This document shows, piece by piece, positions 1 to 6,921 of a stretch of 25,081 bases of DNA. Both the position numbers and the translations under genes were made by a program. The notes beneath the pieces were generated by a model. It worked only from the letters and a program-made list of their open reading frames with translations. It ran no database searches and was not told the DNA's origin. Each line of letters opens with the position of its first letter. Positions within the stretch are counted from its first letter, which is position 1. Source of the DNA: Pyrodictiaceae archaeon (lineage in GTDB: Archaea > Thermoproteota > Thermoprotei_A > Sulfolobales > Pyrodictiaceae); contig JALTZQ010000024.1 in assembly GCA_027046105.1 (NCBI GenBank), forward strand, positions 1 to 25,081. Reading direction: 5' to 3'.

Positions 1-107
1 ACTCCTTTTCGCCCTTTTGGTGCTAGTACCCATACCTTTATCGGGACTAGTTCAGCCTCCTTACCAGTAGTAGGATCTCTTACACGAACAGCCTTCTCAC
101 ACGCCAA
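1..107 (-). CDS. cren7: Chromatin protein Cren7 (5' part, cut by window edge)
   Basis: Cren7 is a small crenarchaeal DNA-binding, DNA-bending chromatin protein of about 60 residues with an SH3-like fold. Read on the minus strand from a TTG at 107, the first 35 codons give [20 protein letters not shown] followed by [15 protein letters not shown]. This matches the family signature, including the KEAELVP and the LAPKGRKGV segments that form the first beta strands. The reading frame runs off the left edge, so the C-terminal half, with the rest of the DNA-binding face, is not seen. The frame is closed just upstream by TAG, and no other start codon lies between. A G-rich Shine-Dalgarno-like GGGGTGG sits just upstream (about 113-120 on the plus strand as CCACCCC). 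A TATA-like CCTATATACC at 178-187 (minus) could be its promoter. Recognition rests on sequence memory of the family; confidence is high despite the truncation. Confidence 0.88.
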   Translation of the reverse strand, partial: MACEKAVRVRDPTTGKEAELVPIKVWVLAPKGRKG

Positions 108-518
108 ACCAAAACCACCCCACTACTCTCTACTGCACCTCTCTTCTTCATGTAATATCTTTGTGATAGAGTCTTGGGGTATATAGGCTTTCTGTTGGGG
201 GTCTAGGCAGGCCCCAGTGGGCTGCTGTGCGGGAATGCGGAGTGCCTGTGAGCGGAAAGTCTGTGGCTCTACTTGTTCTGGCTGGGTGTGTGTGGCGCCC
301 GTCTGCGAGGTTTAGGTGAGTATATCCCCTGGTACACACTGGGCCGTAATACCATTGATAATGAGAGTTACCAGTACTACCAATAGGCTCGGCTATGTAT
401 TGTAGTATATTAGTGCAAGCTAATGTATTACTATATATTGGCAAGTAGGCCTACGCGACTTAGATGACATATCTGGGTAGTTGTAGCTAGGAACAATTAT
501 GTCCTTGAGGGGAGAGCG
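108..518. other. Non-coding stretch with GC-rich core, possible structured RNA
   Basis: No convincing gene lies in these 411 bases between the divergent cren7 and mevalonate kinase starts. By direct count, 191-310 is 77 of 120 G+C (64%), while 661-780 inside the neighbouring mevalonate kinase gene is 39 of 120 (about 33%). In hyperthermophiles such contrast often marks folded RNA. Visible pairing includes a hairpin at 207-225 (GCAG-G-CCC, loop CAGT, GGGCTGC: 7 pairs with a one-base bulge). A longer-range stem between about 284-292 (GGTGTGTGT) and 332-340 (GTACACACT) is also possible, with some G-U pairs. A TATA-like GGTATATAGG at 177-186 lies upstream of the core on the plus strand. I could not match it to RNase P, SRP, 5S or tRNA. 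It could also be a long 5' leader or protein-binding DNA. Confidence 0.35.
428..440 (+). promoter_or_regulatory. TATA-like box for the mevalonate kinase operon
   Basis: The A/T-only core CTATATATT at 431-439 lies about 80 bases before the TTG start at 519. With the usual archaeal spacing of about 25 bases this places transcription start near 460-465 and leaves a leader of roughly 55 bases carrying the GAGGGGAG ribosome-binding site (507-513). This is inferred from sequence pattern only. Confidence 0.4.
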
Positions 519-1511
519 TTGGACTTGACAAGCCTAGAGAGCACTAGTGAATGCGTCACTGCATCAGCACCTGGTAAGGTAATACTATTTGGAGAGCACT
601 TTGTTGTTGAAGGTGTGCCCGCTATTGCTACCGCTATAAGTCTACGAGCGTACGTGGAAGTATGCAATGCTAATGATAATGAAATTATTGTTTCGTCCAA
701 AAACTTGGGTATCAAAGCTACTATATGGCCTCAATGTATGAATGAAAAATTATGCTTCCTTACAGCTGTTTTAGAGGAGTTTGCTAACACACACGGAGTG
801 AAACTCTGGGGTGTAAGAGCCACTATCAACTCGGAAATACCAGTTGCTTCTGGGATGGGGAGTAGTGCTGCTGTTGCAACCGCTTTTATTAAGGCATATG
901 CTATGCTAGGCGGCTACGACTTAGGACGTGAACAAGTGCGTAAACTTGTCCTTTCCTCCGAGAAACTTGTTCACGGGAAACCAAGTGGTATTGATAATAC
1001 CATTGCTGCTTACGGAGGCACAATCATTTATGAGCAAGGATCGTTTACGAGCATAGACAGCAATTTCAGTGGCTATAAACTTCTCGTTGCTGATAGCGGT
1101 GTAGCACGTAATACTGGGGTAGCTGTGCAAAAGGTTCTTGAACGCAAGAGAGCACTTGGCAGAATAGGTGACGAGATCTACAGATTCGCAAGACTATTAG
1201 TAGAGGCAGCAATAGATGCAATTAAGCGTAGAGATTTTCTTCTCCTAGGCCAACTAATGGATGTAAACCATGGTTTACTAAATGCCATGGGCGTCTCAAT
1301 TCCAGCACTAGAACACTTAGTGTACATTGCGAGAAGGGAGGGAGCTCTAGGCGCAAAAATAACTGGTGCGGGTATGGGTGGATCTATTGTAGCACTTGTA
1401 GAAGAAGAGAAAGCCGAACATATTGCCAATAAGTTAAAAGGGATCGTTAGTCGTGTCTACCTCGTGGAACCTGGCGCTGAAGGTGTACGTTTGGAGGCTG
1501 AGCATACTTGA
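519..1511 (+). CDS. mvk: Mevalonate kinase
   Basis: GHMP-family kinase that phosphorylates mevalonate in the cytosolic mevalonate pathway leading to archaeal isoprenoid lipids. All three GHMP motifs are intact: APGKVILFGEH at residues 17-27, the ATP-binding PVASGMGSSAA loop at 108-118, and KITGAGMGGS at 280-289. The GKPSGIDNT segment holds the expected catalytic Asp159. Length (330 residues) is normal for archaeal enzymes. The start is a TTG preceded by a strong Shine-Dalgarno GAGGGGAG six bases upstream; no in-frame ATG gives a sensible N terminus. The 3' end overlaps the next gene by four bases (TTGA), so the two are probably co-transcribed and translationally coupled. Alternative members such as phosphomevalonate kinase are less likely because the N-terminal and Gly-rich motifs match mevalonate kinase closely. 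Confidence 0.93.
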   Translation: MDLTSLESTSECVTASAPGKVILFGEHFVVEGVPAIATAISLRAYVEVCNANDNEIIVSSKNLGIKATIWPQCMNEKLCFLTAVLEEFANTHGVKLWGVRATINSEIPVASGMGSSAAVATAFIKAYAMLGGYDLGREQVRKLVLSSEKLVHGKPSGIDNTIAAYGGTIIYEQGSFTSIDSNFSGYKLLVADSGVARNTGVAVQKVLERKRALGRIGDEIYRFARLLVEAAIDAIKRRDFLLLGQLMDVNHGLLNAMGVSIPALEHLVYIARREGALGAKITGAGMGGSIVALVEEEKAEHIANKLKGIVSRVYLVEPGAEGVRLEAEHT

Positions 1512-1520
1512 GCATACTTG
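1501..1520 (+). repeat. Perfect 10-bp tandem duplication at the mvk/nuoA junction
   Basis: AGCATACTTG occurs twice in direct tandem. The first copy carries the mevalonate kinase stop (TGA at 1509-1511, which runs one base into the second copy) and the overlapping TTG start of the NuoA-like gene. Because ten is not a multiple of three, the duplication sets the frame between the TTG and the downstream NuoA coding sequence. Confidence 0.85.
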
Positions 1521-1864
1521 AACCAGTTATTGCTTTTAGCGTTGCTGTCCTCCTTACTCTAGTGGCTATATTAGCAACTTTACTACTTGCTATGGCTATA
1601 AATAAGGGGCTGGAGCATCCACTAAAACGATGCAGATACGAAGCTGGCAACCCTCCGCGCGGCCATGCACGAATAGTGGTGCCACCTCAATACTACGGCT
1701 ATGTCCTCATGTTTCTTGTTGTTGACGTGGTGTTTGTCTTCCTATTCCTTTTATCACTAGCTAGCAAGTTAAGCCCCTTCTGGGTGCTTATAACAATATT
1801 AGTGCTTTTGCCGCCACTTATGTATGCACAAAGATATGCACGAGATATAAAACAGTGGACGTGA
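1508..1864 (+). CDS. nuoA: NADH-quinone oxidoreductase subunit A-like membrane protein
   Basis: NuoA/ND3 is a small membrane subunit of complex I-type (Nuo/Fpo) respiratory complexes. The 118-residue length is typical. Three hydrophobic segments (about 5-31, 62-85 and 90-108) surround the conserved loop YEAGNPPRGHAR (44-55), which corresponds to the YECG-x-P-x-G-x-AR loop of NuoA. The transmembrane acidic pair of the family (D-x-E) is reduced: Asp73 is present but the Glu two positions on is Val (VVDVVF). The loop cysteine next to Gly is Ala. The start is TTG overlapping the upstream stop codon (TTGA), suggesting translational coupling with mevalonate kinase. No other Nuo subunit is nearby, so the rest of the complex must be encoded elsewhere, or this is a stray paralogue. 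The family call is fairly secure; assembly into a complex is inference. Confidence 0.8.
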   Translation: MSILEPVIAFSVAVLLTLVAILATLLLAMAINKGLEHPLKRCRYEAGNPPRGHARIVVPPQYYGYVLMFLVVDVVFVFLFLLSLASKLSPFWVLITILVLLPPLMYAQRYARDIKQWT

Positions 1865-2007
1865 CTTCAAGTAAATATCGTGACATAACGGAATAGTCAA
1901 TTATTAAAGCCGAATCATATAATATGGCCTCTCATATTTTACACTCATGCCACCATATCGTGTATGGCTAAAGCCTAGTGTTACACGTGTATTATGGAGC
2001 CGACTAG

Positions 2008-2841
2008 ATGATAGGACAAGCGCTAACTATAGCCTTAGTCAACAATTTGGGAGCGGTCATGCATGTCATTATGGCAGGCGACAATAATGGTGGCCCCATT
2101 GTGAGAACTAATATCTATCTGACAGTTGCTGGTCTCTCAAAGTGTGTTGGATTTGAAGCCTATGCCGCACTATCACTTATACCGGGTTTCGGTGGAGCAG
2201 GCATTAGTATAAGTATTGACATGCCCATCTCGGTGGAGGCTTGCGGTGTTACCTCAACAGGTCTTGAGGATGAAGTTGAGATTAGGGTTAGAGGGCCAGG
2301 GCTTCCCTACACAAGTCCCGATGTACCTATTGGTCTGGAGGCTGCGGCTGAGATAGCGTATAGTGAAGGTACACTAGATGCCGAAAAAATTGCTCTACGT
2401 TTACCAGATTACATTATTGCGCCCGATGCTGTTGTATCTAGTATAGCTGGCTCGTCAGCCTTTATAGCTGGGAAAATCTACAAGCTTTCAAGTGATGGTC
2501 TCTGGACTGTTATTGTGAAGTTGAGGAGGCCACTTCAAACTGAACGTGTGCTATTAAAGACCATGAGATACCGTTCAATACTTGATGCATTAGCAATAAT
2601 GTTTATCGACGATATCATTGAAGCCTCTAAGAAACATTCACACATATATCCAGCCATACTAGGAATTAACAGGTATACGAGTGCCATTGATGACGCACTT
2701 AGTGCAGGAGCATTAGCTGCAACTATCGATGCTTATGCCTCAAAACTCATAGCGTTTACAGAGGATCTTGACACCGCCCTTGAAGTACTCTTGGCACTTA
2801 ATGGTTATGGTTCTGGAATCTATGCACGACTTGAGGCATAG
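2008..2841 (+). CDS. Diverged GHMP-type protein, possibly shikimate-kinase-like
   Basis: A 277-residue protein I can place only tentatively. The C-terminal stretch, residues about 215-265, with the pattern LGINRYTSAIDDALSAGALA, resembles the end of archaeal GHMP-type shikimate kinases, where an ALEAGALAAGLSGTGP-like segment follows. Here the Gly-rich SGTGP part reads TIDAYAS. The nucleotide-binding GLKSSSAAANA-type loop expected after the DMPI segment (residue about 72) is also absent. The centre (APDAVVSSIAGSSAF) could match the D-D-A-S-A-x-x-GG region of that family. If so it has lost its ATP site and is not an ordinary kinase. A TAG stop lies directly before the ATG, so the start cannot be further upstream. 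It sits between nuoA and a Nudix gene on the same strand; a TATA-like CATATAATAT at 1916-1925 may start a separate transcript. It may instead be an unrelated unknown protein. Confidence 0.5.
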   Translation: MIGQALTIALVNNLGAVMHVIMAGDNNGGPIVRTNIYLTVAGLSKCVGFEAYAALSLIPGFGGAGISISIDMPISVEACGVTSTGLEDEVEIRVRGPGLPYTSPDVPIGLEAAAEIAYSEGTLDAEKIALRLPDYIIAPDAVVSSIAGSSAFIAGKIYKLSSDGLWTVIVKLRRPLQTERVLLKTMRYRSILDALAIMFIDDIIEASKKHSHIYPAILGINRYTSAIDDALSAGALAATIDAYASKLIAFTEDLDTALEVLLALNGYGSGIYARLEA

Positions 2842-2906
2842 TAGTATATGTCTTCAAGCACATTTATCTTGGACCCACATCTTGCTGACCTTAAAGGGGT
2901 AATGGG

Positions 2907-3347
2907 TTGAGCCAGATAAGAGTGTCAGCAAGATGTATTATTGTCCGTGATGGCCGTCTCCTTGTTCAGCTTAGTCGACGTGGCGATTTCTATAGACTGC
3001 CTGGTGGTCGAGTAAGACCAGATGAAACAATAATTCAAGCTTTAAAGCGTGAACTACGTGAGGAACTGGGGATATCCATATCGGATGACATTGGGTTAGT
3101 GTACATAGTTGAATCCTTCTATAAGCGGAGGACGGGTCTTGTCCATGAGATAGGCTTCTACTTTTTATGTCATCATAACGGCGATGCTGCACCACGCGAG
3201 CCACATATTCGTATTGAGTGGCTAGACCCCGAGAGACTCTCAAATGAAAACTTTCGACCGCCAGCATTGGCCAATCTACTACGTCGCGATATAGAGAATG
3301 GTTTCAAGCTTTGTCCACAATACATTCTCAGCATAGATGTGGAGTAA
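2907..3347 (+). CDS. Nudix hydrolase
   Basis: Nudix enzymes hydrolyse nucleoside diphosphates linked to another group, for example oxidised nucleotides, ADP-ribose or NADH, using divalent metal. The full Nudix box G-x5-E-x7-R-E-U-x-E-E-x-G-U is present without change at residues 34-56 (Gly34, Glu40, Arg48, Glu49, Glu52, Glu53, Gly55, Ile56), and the preceding LPGG is also canonical. At 146 residues it is a single-domain MutT-like protein. The C-terminal HIRIEWLDPERL segment is the usual E-x-x-W-L strand. The start is TTG, chosen because AAAGGGGT lies six bases upstream; an ATG at 2902 is out of frame. Substrate cannot be told from sequence. It follows the diverged GHMP gene by 65 bases on the same strand, and its end is only four bases from the convergent eL33 gene. 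Confidence 0.9.
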   Translation: MSQIRVSARCIIVRDGRLLVQLSRRGDFYRLPGGRVRPDETIIQALKRELREELGISISDDIGLVYIVESFYKRRTGLVHEIGFYFLCHHNGDAAPREPHIRIEWLDPERLSNENFRPPALANLLRRDIENGFKLCPQYILSIDVE

Positions 3348-3351
3348 CACA

Positions 3352-3660
3352 TTATTCTTCGAAGCGCAGTTCTACTCCCTTTGGATAAATGTATACATTC
3401 TCCCCTATTGCTTGACCAGGCAGATTTGGGTTAAATACTGCAATAACCACGCCCTTACTTCCATGAACACCAACTATCTTGCCTCGATATATATTACCCT
3501 TATCATCGCGATATAAAACACGCCAACCCATCAATCTGGATGCTTCAGCACGTGACTCAATACCATCGACACGTATAAGGACTTTGTTCTCATATTGAGT
3601 ATTCGTGCCTCTCTTGTAACCTAGTACAATACCCGTATATACCAGATCCGTTTGGGTCAT
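3352..3660 (-). CDS. rpl35ae: 50S ribosomal protein eL33 (L35Ae)
   Basis: Archaeal and eukaryotic large-subunit protein L35Ae/eL33. The characteristic YKRGTNTQYENKVLIRVDG segment is present, followed by GWRVLYRD, GKIVGVHGSKGVV and PNLPGQAIG, which together span the single small beta-barrel domain. The start is set at the ATG at 3660, giving 102 residues, because a strong GGGGGTG Shine-Dalgarno lies seven bases upstream (3667-3673). An in-frame GTG three codons earlier overlaps that site and is less likely. A TATA-like AAGTAAAAGG (about 3691-3700 on the minus strand) precedes it. The gene stands alone between a convergent Nudix gene and the divergent aminotransferase gene. Confidence 0.92.
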   Translation of the reverse strand: MTQTDLVYTGIVLGYKRGTNTQYENKVLIRVDGIESRAEASRLMGWRVLYRDDKGNIYRGKIVGVHGSKGVVIAVFNPNLPGQAIGENVYIYPKGVELRFEE

Positions 3661-3802
3661 GAACTGCACCCCCTAATAGTGCCCCAACCCCTTTTACTTC
3701 TCTTGCCGCTAGACCCGAGTCCACTGGAGGTTTTTATCAGTAAGGTAGCACGCTGCTTTAATTCCTCCCACGAACTACTATAGTGATGGTGAAGGACTGG
3801 CT

Positions 3803-5167
3803 ATGGCTGAAGAGCCCACTTCTATCCCACGAATTGTTGTCGAGCCTCCAGGGCCCAAGGCTAGAAAGATCATTGAGCGCGATCAACGTGTACTTATGCA
3901 GAGTTTTGTTCGTTGGTATCCTCTCGTTGTCAGTCATGCAAGGGATTATATTGTCTATGATGTTGATGGGAATGCTTATGTTGATCTTAACTCTGGCTTA
4001 GGTGTACTTAATATCGGCTCATGTAACAAACTTGTTGTTGAAGCTATAAAAAGACAAGTTGAGAAACTAATACACTATAGCCTAACTGATTTCTATTACG
4101 AGGAAGCTGTTGAGTTAGCCGAGAGACTAGTCAACATAACACCAATAGAGAAGCCCTCTAAAGTCTTCTTCACGAACAGTGGTGCTGAAAGCATTGAGGC
4201 TTCAATAAAAGTTTCACGATACTCCACTGGTAGACAATACATTATAGCATTCCTTGGAGGATTCCATGGAAGAACCATGGGTGCAGTCTCGCTTACCGCA
4301 AGCAAGGTCGTGCAACGTAAAGGTTTCTCACCGCTACTACCCGGCGTAGTGCATGTACCCTATCCCTATCCCTATCGCTGCCCATTCCAAGTTAATGACC
4401 CCGAAGAATGTGGTGATGCCGTCATAGGCTATTTAGAGGAATGGGTTTTTGCTAAACTTGTTGATCCAAATGAAGTTGCTGCAATAGTCATTGAACCTAT
4501 CCTTGGAGAAGGAGGTTATGTTGTACCTCCAAACGGGTTCCTACCCAAGCTACGCAAACTAGCTGAGAAGCACGGGATAGTATTTGTCGCTGATGAGGTT
4601 CAATCCGGATTTGCTAGGACTGGTAAATGGTTTGCCATAGAGCATTGGAACGTGAAACCCGACGTTATAGCCTTAGCCAAAGCTATAGCCGGAGGGCTCC
4701 CCTTGGGCGCAATAGTTGGCCGTGAGCAAATAATGTCCATTGGTGCAGGGGGGCATGCAACAACTTTTGGCGGAAATCCTGTTGCGGCAGCAGCAGGTCT
4801 TGCCGTTATAGACTATATAGAAAAGAATAGGCTGTGGGAGAGAGCGGCAAAGCTAGGAGGTAAGGTAATGAAGATACTACATGAAGCCATGAACGAGGTA
4901 GAGATGATAGGCGATGTGAGAGGAAAGGGGTTAATGATAGGAATTGAGCTCGTTAAGAACAAGTACACACGTGAACCGGCAACCAAGGAGCTTGCAGAAA
5001 TATTGATACGGTTATTTAAACGTGGCTATCTTGTTATAGGTGCTGGCATCTCAACAATCAGAATAGCACCACCACTAACTATCCCAGAAAACGTGCTTGA
5101 GAAAGCAGTAACTGAGATAATAGCTGAAATTCGACGTGTATGCAAGGAGAAGGGATACTGTAAGTAA
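3803..5167 (+). CDS. Class III PLP-dependent aminotransferase (4-aminobutyrate/ornithine type)
   Basis: Pyridoxal-phosphate enzyme of fold type I, class III, which transfers omega-amino groups (GABA, ornithine, acetylornithine) or, in some archaea, racemises amino acids. The cofactor pocket is complete: TNSGAES about residue 124-130, FHGRTMG about 154, the invariant [11 protein letters not shown] from Asp264, and the Schiff-base Lys293 in [12 protein letters not shown]. The [11 protein letters not shown] segment near residue 376 is also standard. At 454 residues it is the usual size of archaeal 4-aminobutyrate aminotransferase-like proteins, somewhat longer than ArgD. The start ATG has GGTGAAGGA about seven bases upstream. 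The neighbours give no pathway clue, so GABA, ornithine and a broad-specificity aminotransferase or racemase all remain possible. Confidence 0.88.
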   Translation: MAEEPTSIPRIVVEPPGPKARKIIERDQRVLMQSFVRWYPLVVSHARDYIVYDVDGNAYVDLNSGLGVLNIGSCNKLVVEAIKRQVEKLIHYSLTDFYYEEAVELAERLVNITPIEKPSKVFFTNSGAESIEASIKVSRYSTGRQYIIAFLGGFHGRTMGAVSLTASKVVQRKGFSPLLPGVVHVPYPYPYRCPFQVNDPEECGDAVIGYLEEWVFAKLVDPNEVAAIVIEPILGEGGYVVPPNGFLPKLRKLAEKHGIVFVADEVQSGFARTGKWFAIEHWNVKPDVIALAKAIAGGLPLGAIVGREQIMSIGAGGHATTFGGNPVAAAAGLAVIDYIEKNRLWERAAKLGGKVMKILHEAMNEVEMIGDVRGKGLMIGIELVKNKYTREPATKELAEILIRLFKRGYLVIGAGISTIRIAPPLTIPENVLEKAVTEIIAEIRRVCKEKGYCK

Positions 5168-5193
5168 CATTGTTGCGCCATGATGTGGCTTAC

Positions 5194-5211
5194 AAGGGGC
5201 CTTAGCCCCTT
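5194..5211. terminator. Hairpin between convergent genes, likely bidirectional terminator
   Basis: AAGGGGC-CTTA-GCCCCTT is a perfect 7-bp inverted repeat with a four-base loop. It lies 27 bases after the aminotransferase stop and just beyond the end of the convergent DUF2192 gene. No long T-tract follows, so its role as a terminator or as an mRNA 3' end stabiliser is inferred from position and symmetry. Confidence 0.5.
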
Positions 5212-5226
5212 TAATGGGGCGATGGG

Positions 5227-5988
5227 CTATGAACCCGCGGCTGAGCCTTTTCTAACGTTATTCCTAAGTGATAGGGCTCGACGAAGCTTTTTCTCGGGAA
5301 CACCAAATACTGTTTTTGCAATGTATGCTATGTAGTCATCATCCGGAATGACTCTATCCACCCCTATTCTTGCCGCAAGTGCTTGCTTTAATGCTTCTTT
5401 GGTTATTCGATCACGCACCTTGCCCACAGCTATTGCTTCAGCCACGAGTAGTGCAACATAGTACCTAGCATACTTCCTTACAGTTCTCTCTTGCTCAGGA
5501 AAGACCAATAGTATACGCCTTAGGAGAGCCTCCAAGTCCTCTGGATGCCTAAAACCAAGTATGACACCCGTCGCTATTACTCGTAACATTCTAGCTATCG
5601 TATTGTCCTCGATACTGCCTCCTAACAAGAATCCAACTATCTTAGCGGCCTCATGGGGTTCCTTGTTAAGTATTGTTTCGGCAGCCTCCTCTAACGTCTC
5701 CTCAACACTAAAAACATGATGAAAGAGCTCGGGATATTCTTCATGCATCCCCAAGGCATATTTTGCAACGACATAGATAGTAGCCATTTCCTTATCCCAT
5801 ATATCAGGTGGCCATGCCTTACCACGTAAAGGTTGCAAGGCATGGCGCTTATATACTTCATTCAATGCTTTAACAGCTTCCATGCGATCCTTTATATTCC
5901 TCTGAAGCAGCAATGATAATACTTCCATTGCTGCTTCTATGCGCTCCTTATGCAATCTCTTAGCTTGCTCCTTCAACACGTCTATCAA
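5227..5988 (-). CDS. DUF2192 family protein
   Basis: A 253-residue, predicted all-alpha soluble protein that I recognise as the archaeal DUF2192 family, whose members are found mainly in crenarchaea and have no known function. The sequence is rich in charged helices, with KEQAKRLHKERIEAAMEVL at the N terminus. Segments such as LRGKAWPPDIWDKEMATIYV and VIPDDDYIAYIAKTVFGVPE look like family-specific motifs. There is no signal peptide, membrane segment or visible catalytic motif. The start is taken as TTG at 5988, which overlaps the 3' end of the upstream gene by 29 bases; a GTG at 5979 is an alternative. The overlap indicates an operon with the 102-residue protein. Family assignment is from memory and moderately confident. 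Confidence 0.65.
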   Translation of the reverse strand: MIDVLKEQAKRLHKERIEAAMEVLSLLLQRNIKDRMEAVKALNEVYKRHALQPLRGKAWPPDIWDKEMATIYVVAKYALGMHEEYPELFHHVFSVEETLEEAAETILNKEPHEAAKIVGFLLGGSIEDNTIARMLRVIATGVILGFRHPEDLEALLRRILLVFPEQERTVRKYARYYVALLVAEAIAVGKVRDRITKEALKQALAARIGVDRVIPDDDYIAYIAKTVFGVPEKKLRRALSLRNNVRKGSAAGS

Positions 5989-6268
5989 TACCCAACACCC
6001 TCATAGCCATTTTTTTGAGAGCAATAGCTACACCCTCAAGGGCACTATAGCTTCTAACACGACCATCACGATACACTATTAACTTAACGGTTTTACCTTC
6101 AACCCGAAAGTAGAGAATAGTCTTGCTCTTCTTTTGCACTATACGCATAACCGTGAAATCTGGCCATCGCTCTCGAGCCCTCTTAACTAGCTTCACTAGC
6201 TTCTCCTCATCGAATACGTGAACAGGCAATTCACTTACCCCTTCCATAGCAAAAACACGTAGGTTCAC
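5960..6268 (-). CDS. Hypothetical protein, 102 residues
   Basis: I do not recognise this family. The protein is small and basic. It has an alternating beta pattern in the middle (FTVMRIVQKKSKTILYFRV, then GKTVKLIVYRDGRVRSYS) and a C-terminal basic helix (ALKKMAMRVLGIDRR). This could suit nucleic-acid or ribosome contact, but that is a guess. No membrane segment or cysteine is present. It starts with GTG at 6268; an internal ATG at 6247 would give MEGVSELPVH and is a fair alternative because neither site has a clear Shine-Dalgarno. Its 3' end overlaps DUF2192 by 29 bases, so the two are probably translated as a pair. Confidence 0.6.
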   Translation of the reverse strand: MNLRVFAMEGVSELPVHVFDEEKLVKLVKRARERWPDFTVMRIVQKKSKTILYFRVEGKTVKLIVYRDGRVRSYSALEGVAIALKKMAMRVLGIDRRVEGAS

Positions 6269-6410
6269 GGGTCACTAATGCCCGAGCCTCATCACACTGA
6301 GCTTCTCAGACCTGCGTGAGACCGCTCATGCCCACAATTGATTCTCATCTACAAACAGTCGCTAATAATTGGTTTTGCTCTCGAAAACATAGAGAGGAGA
6401 AGAAAAGGAC
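6269..6410 (-). other. Intergenic stretch with hairpin and box C/D-like elements
   Basis: This 142-base spacer between two minus-strand genes contains a perfect CTGAG-CTT-CTCAG hairpin near 6297-6309. On the minus strand a GATGA is followed about 40 bases on by CTGA, then GTGATGA (a perfect C box form). The order is consistent with one possible guide RNA, but boxes are partial and no clear terminal stem is seen. It may simply be a promoter region. Confidence 0.2.
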
Positions 6411-6851
6411 TTAACCACAACCATTACTAACGCAATCCAGTAATCCTTCCTCCACGAGACGAGCCAGCGTATCCGACAACGACTCCTCCAGCAAATCATC
6501 TACAACTTTACAAGCACTCATATACCTTGATCCTATCTTCTCAAGAAGAAGTTTCAATACCTGCTCCTCTAGCAGGCTAAGCTTCATGTCACATAGGGGA
6601 GATGGTACAGGGGGAAGGATGAATAAAGACCTTCTACCCTTAATAACAGCAATAGCAATCAGCCTCTTTTGGCCAAACCAGTAACCGGTATAGAGGGCCA
6701 CGGCTTCAGGAAACCACTCGGGGTCACCTGGACCACGTTTTACTATAGCTGGGCCATTGATTGCTTGGATCATGAGCGCATCCCCGGGTGATGAAACGGC
6801 GGAGCCCTCGAATACTTGATGAAGAACATATGGTCTTTTGCAGCCCCACAC
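6411..6851 (-). CDS. Hypothetical protein, 146 residues, possible C-terminal winged helix
   Basis: Unrecognised protein. The N-terminal two thirds contain beta-rich stretches (AVALYTGYWFGQKRLIAIAV, then RRSLFILPPVPSPLC). The last 50 residues (LSLLEEQVLKLLLEKIG, then KVVDDLLEESLSDTLARLVE, EEGLLDCV) have the rhythm of a three-helix winged-helix domain, ending in a recognition-helix and wing-like LVEEGLLDC. Four cysteines (near residues 4, 86, 113 and 140) are present but form no CxxC pair. The start is a GTG at 6851, with no strong Shine-Dalgarno. It is separated from DUF2192/102-residue genes by 142 bases and from the 300-residue gene by 70 bases, all on the same strand, so a common transcript is possible but not shown. 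Regulatory function is only a suggestion. Confidence 0.55.
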   Translation of the reverse strand: MWGCKRPYVLHQVFEGSAVSSPGDALMIQAINGPAIVKRGPGDPEWFPEAVALYTGYWFGQKRLIAIAVIKGRRSLFILPPVPSPLCDMKLSLLEEQVLKLLLEKIGSRYMSACKVVDDLLEESLSDTLARLVEEGLLDCVSNGCG

Positions 6852-6921
6852 TGACCCTGACTGATTAGCTAATCACATGTTATACACCAGTACTCGACCA
6901 TACATATATCAATGGATTGGA

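Noticed and set aside
250..269. RNase P RNA (GCGGAAAGTC resembles the conserved GGAAAGTCC)
   Set aside because: The partner conserved regions, including an ACAGAAA-like element, are not found on the same strand.
148..444. 98-codon open frame on the minus strand
   Set aside because: Composition is Thr/His/Pro-rich with no recognisable fold, it covers the GC-rich intergenic core, and an RNA or leader explains the base bias better.
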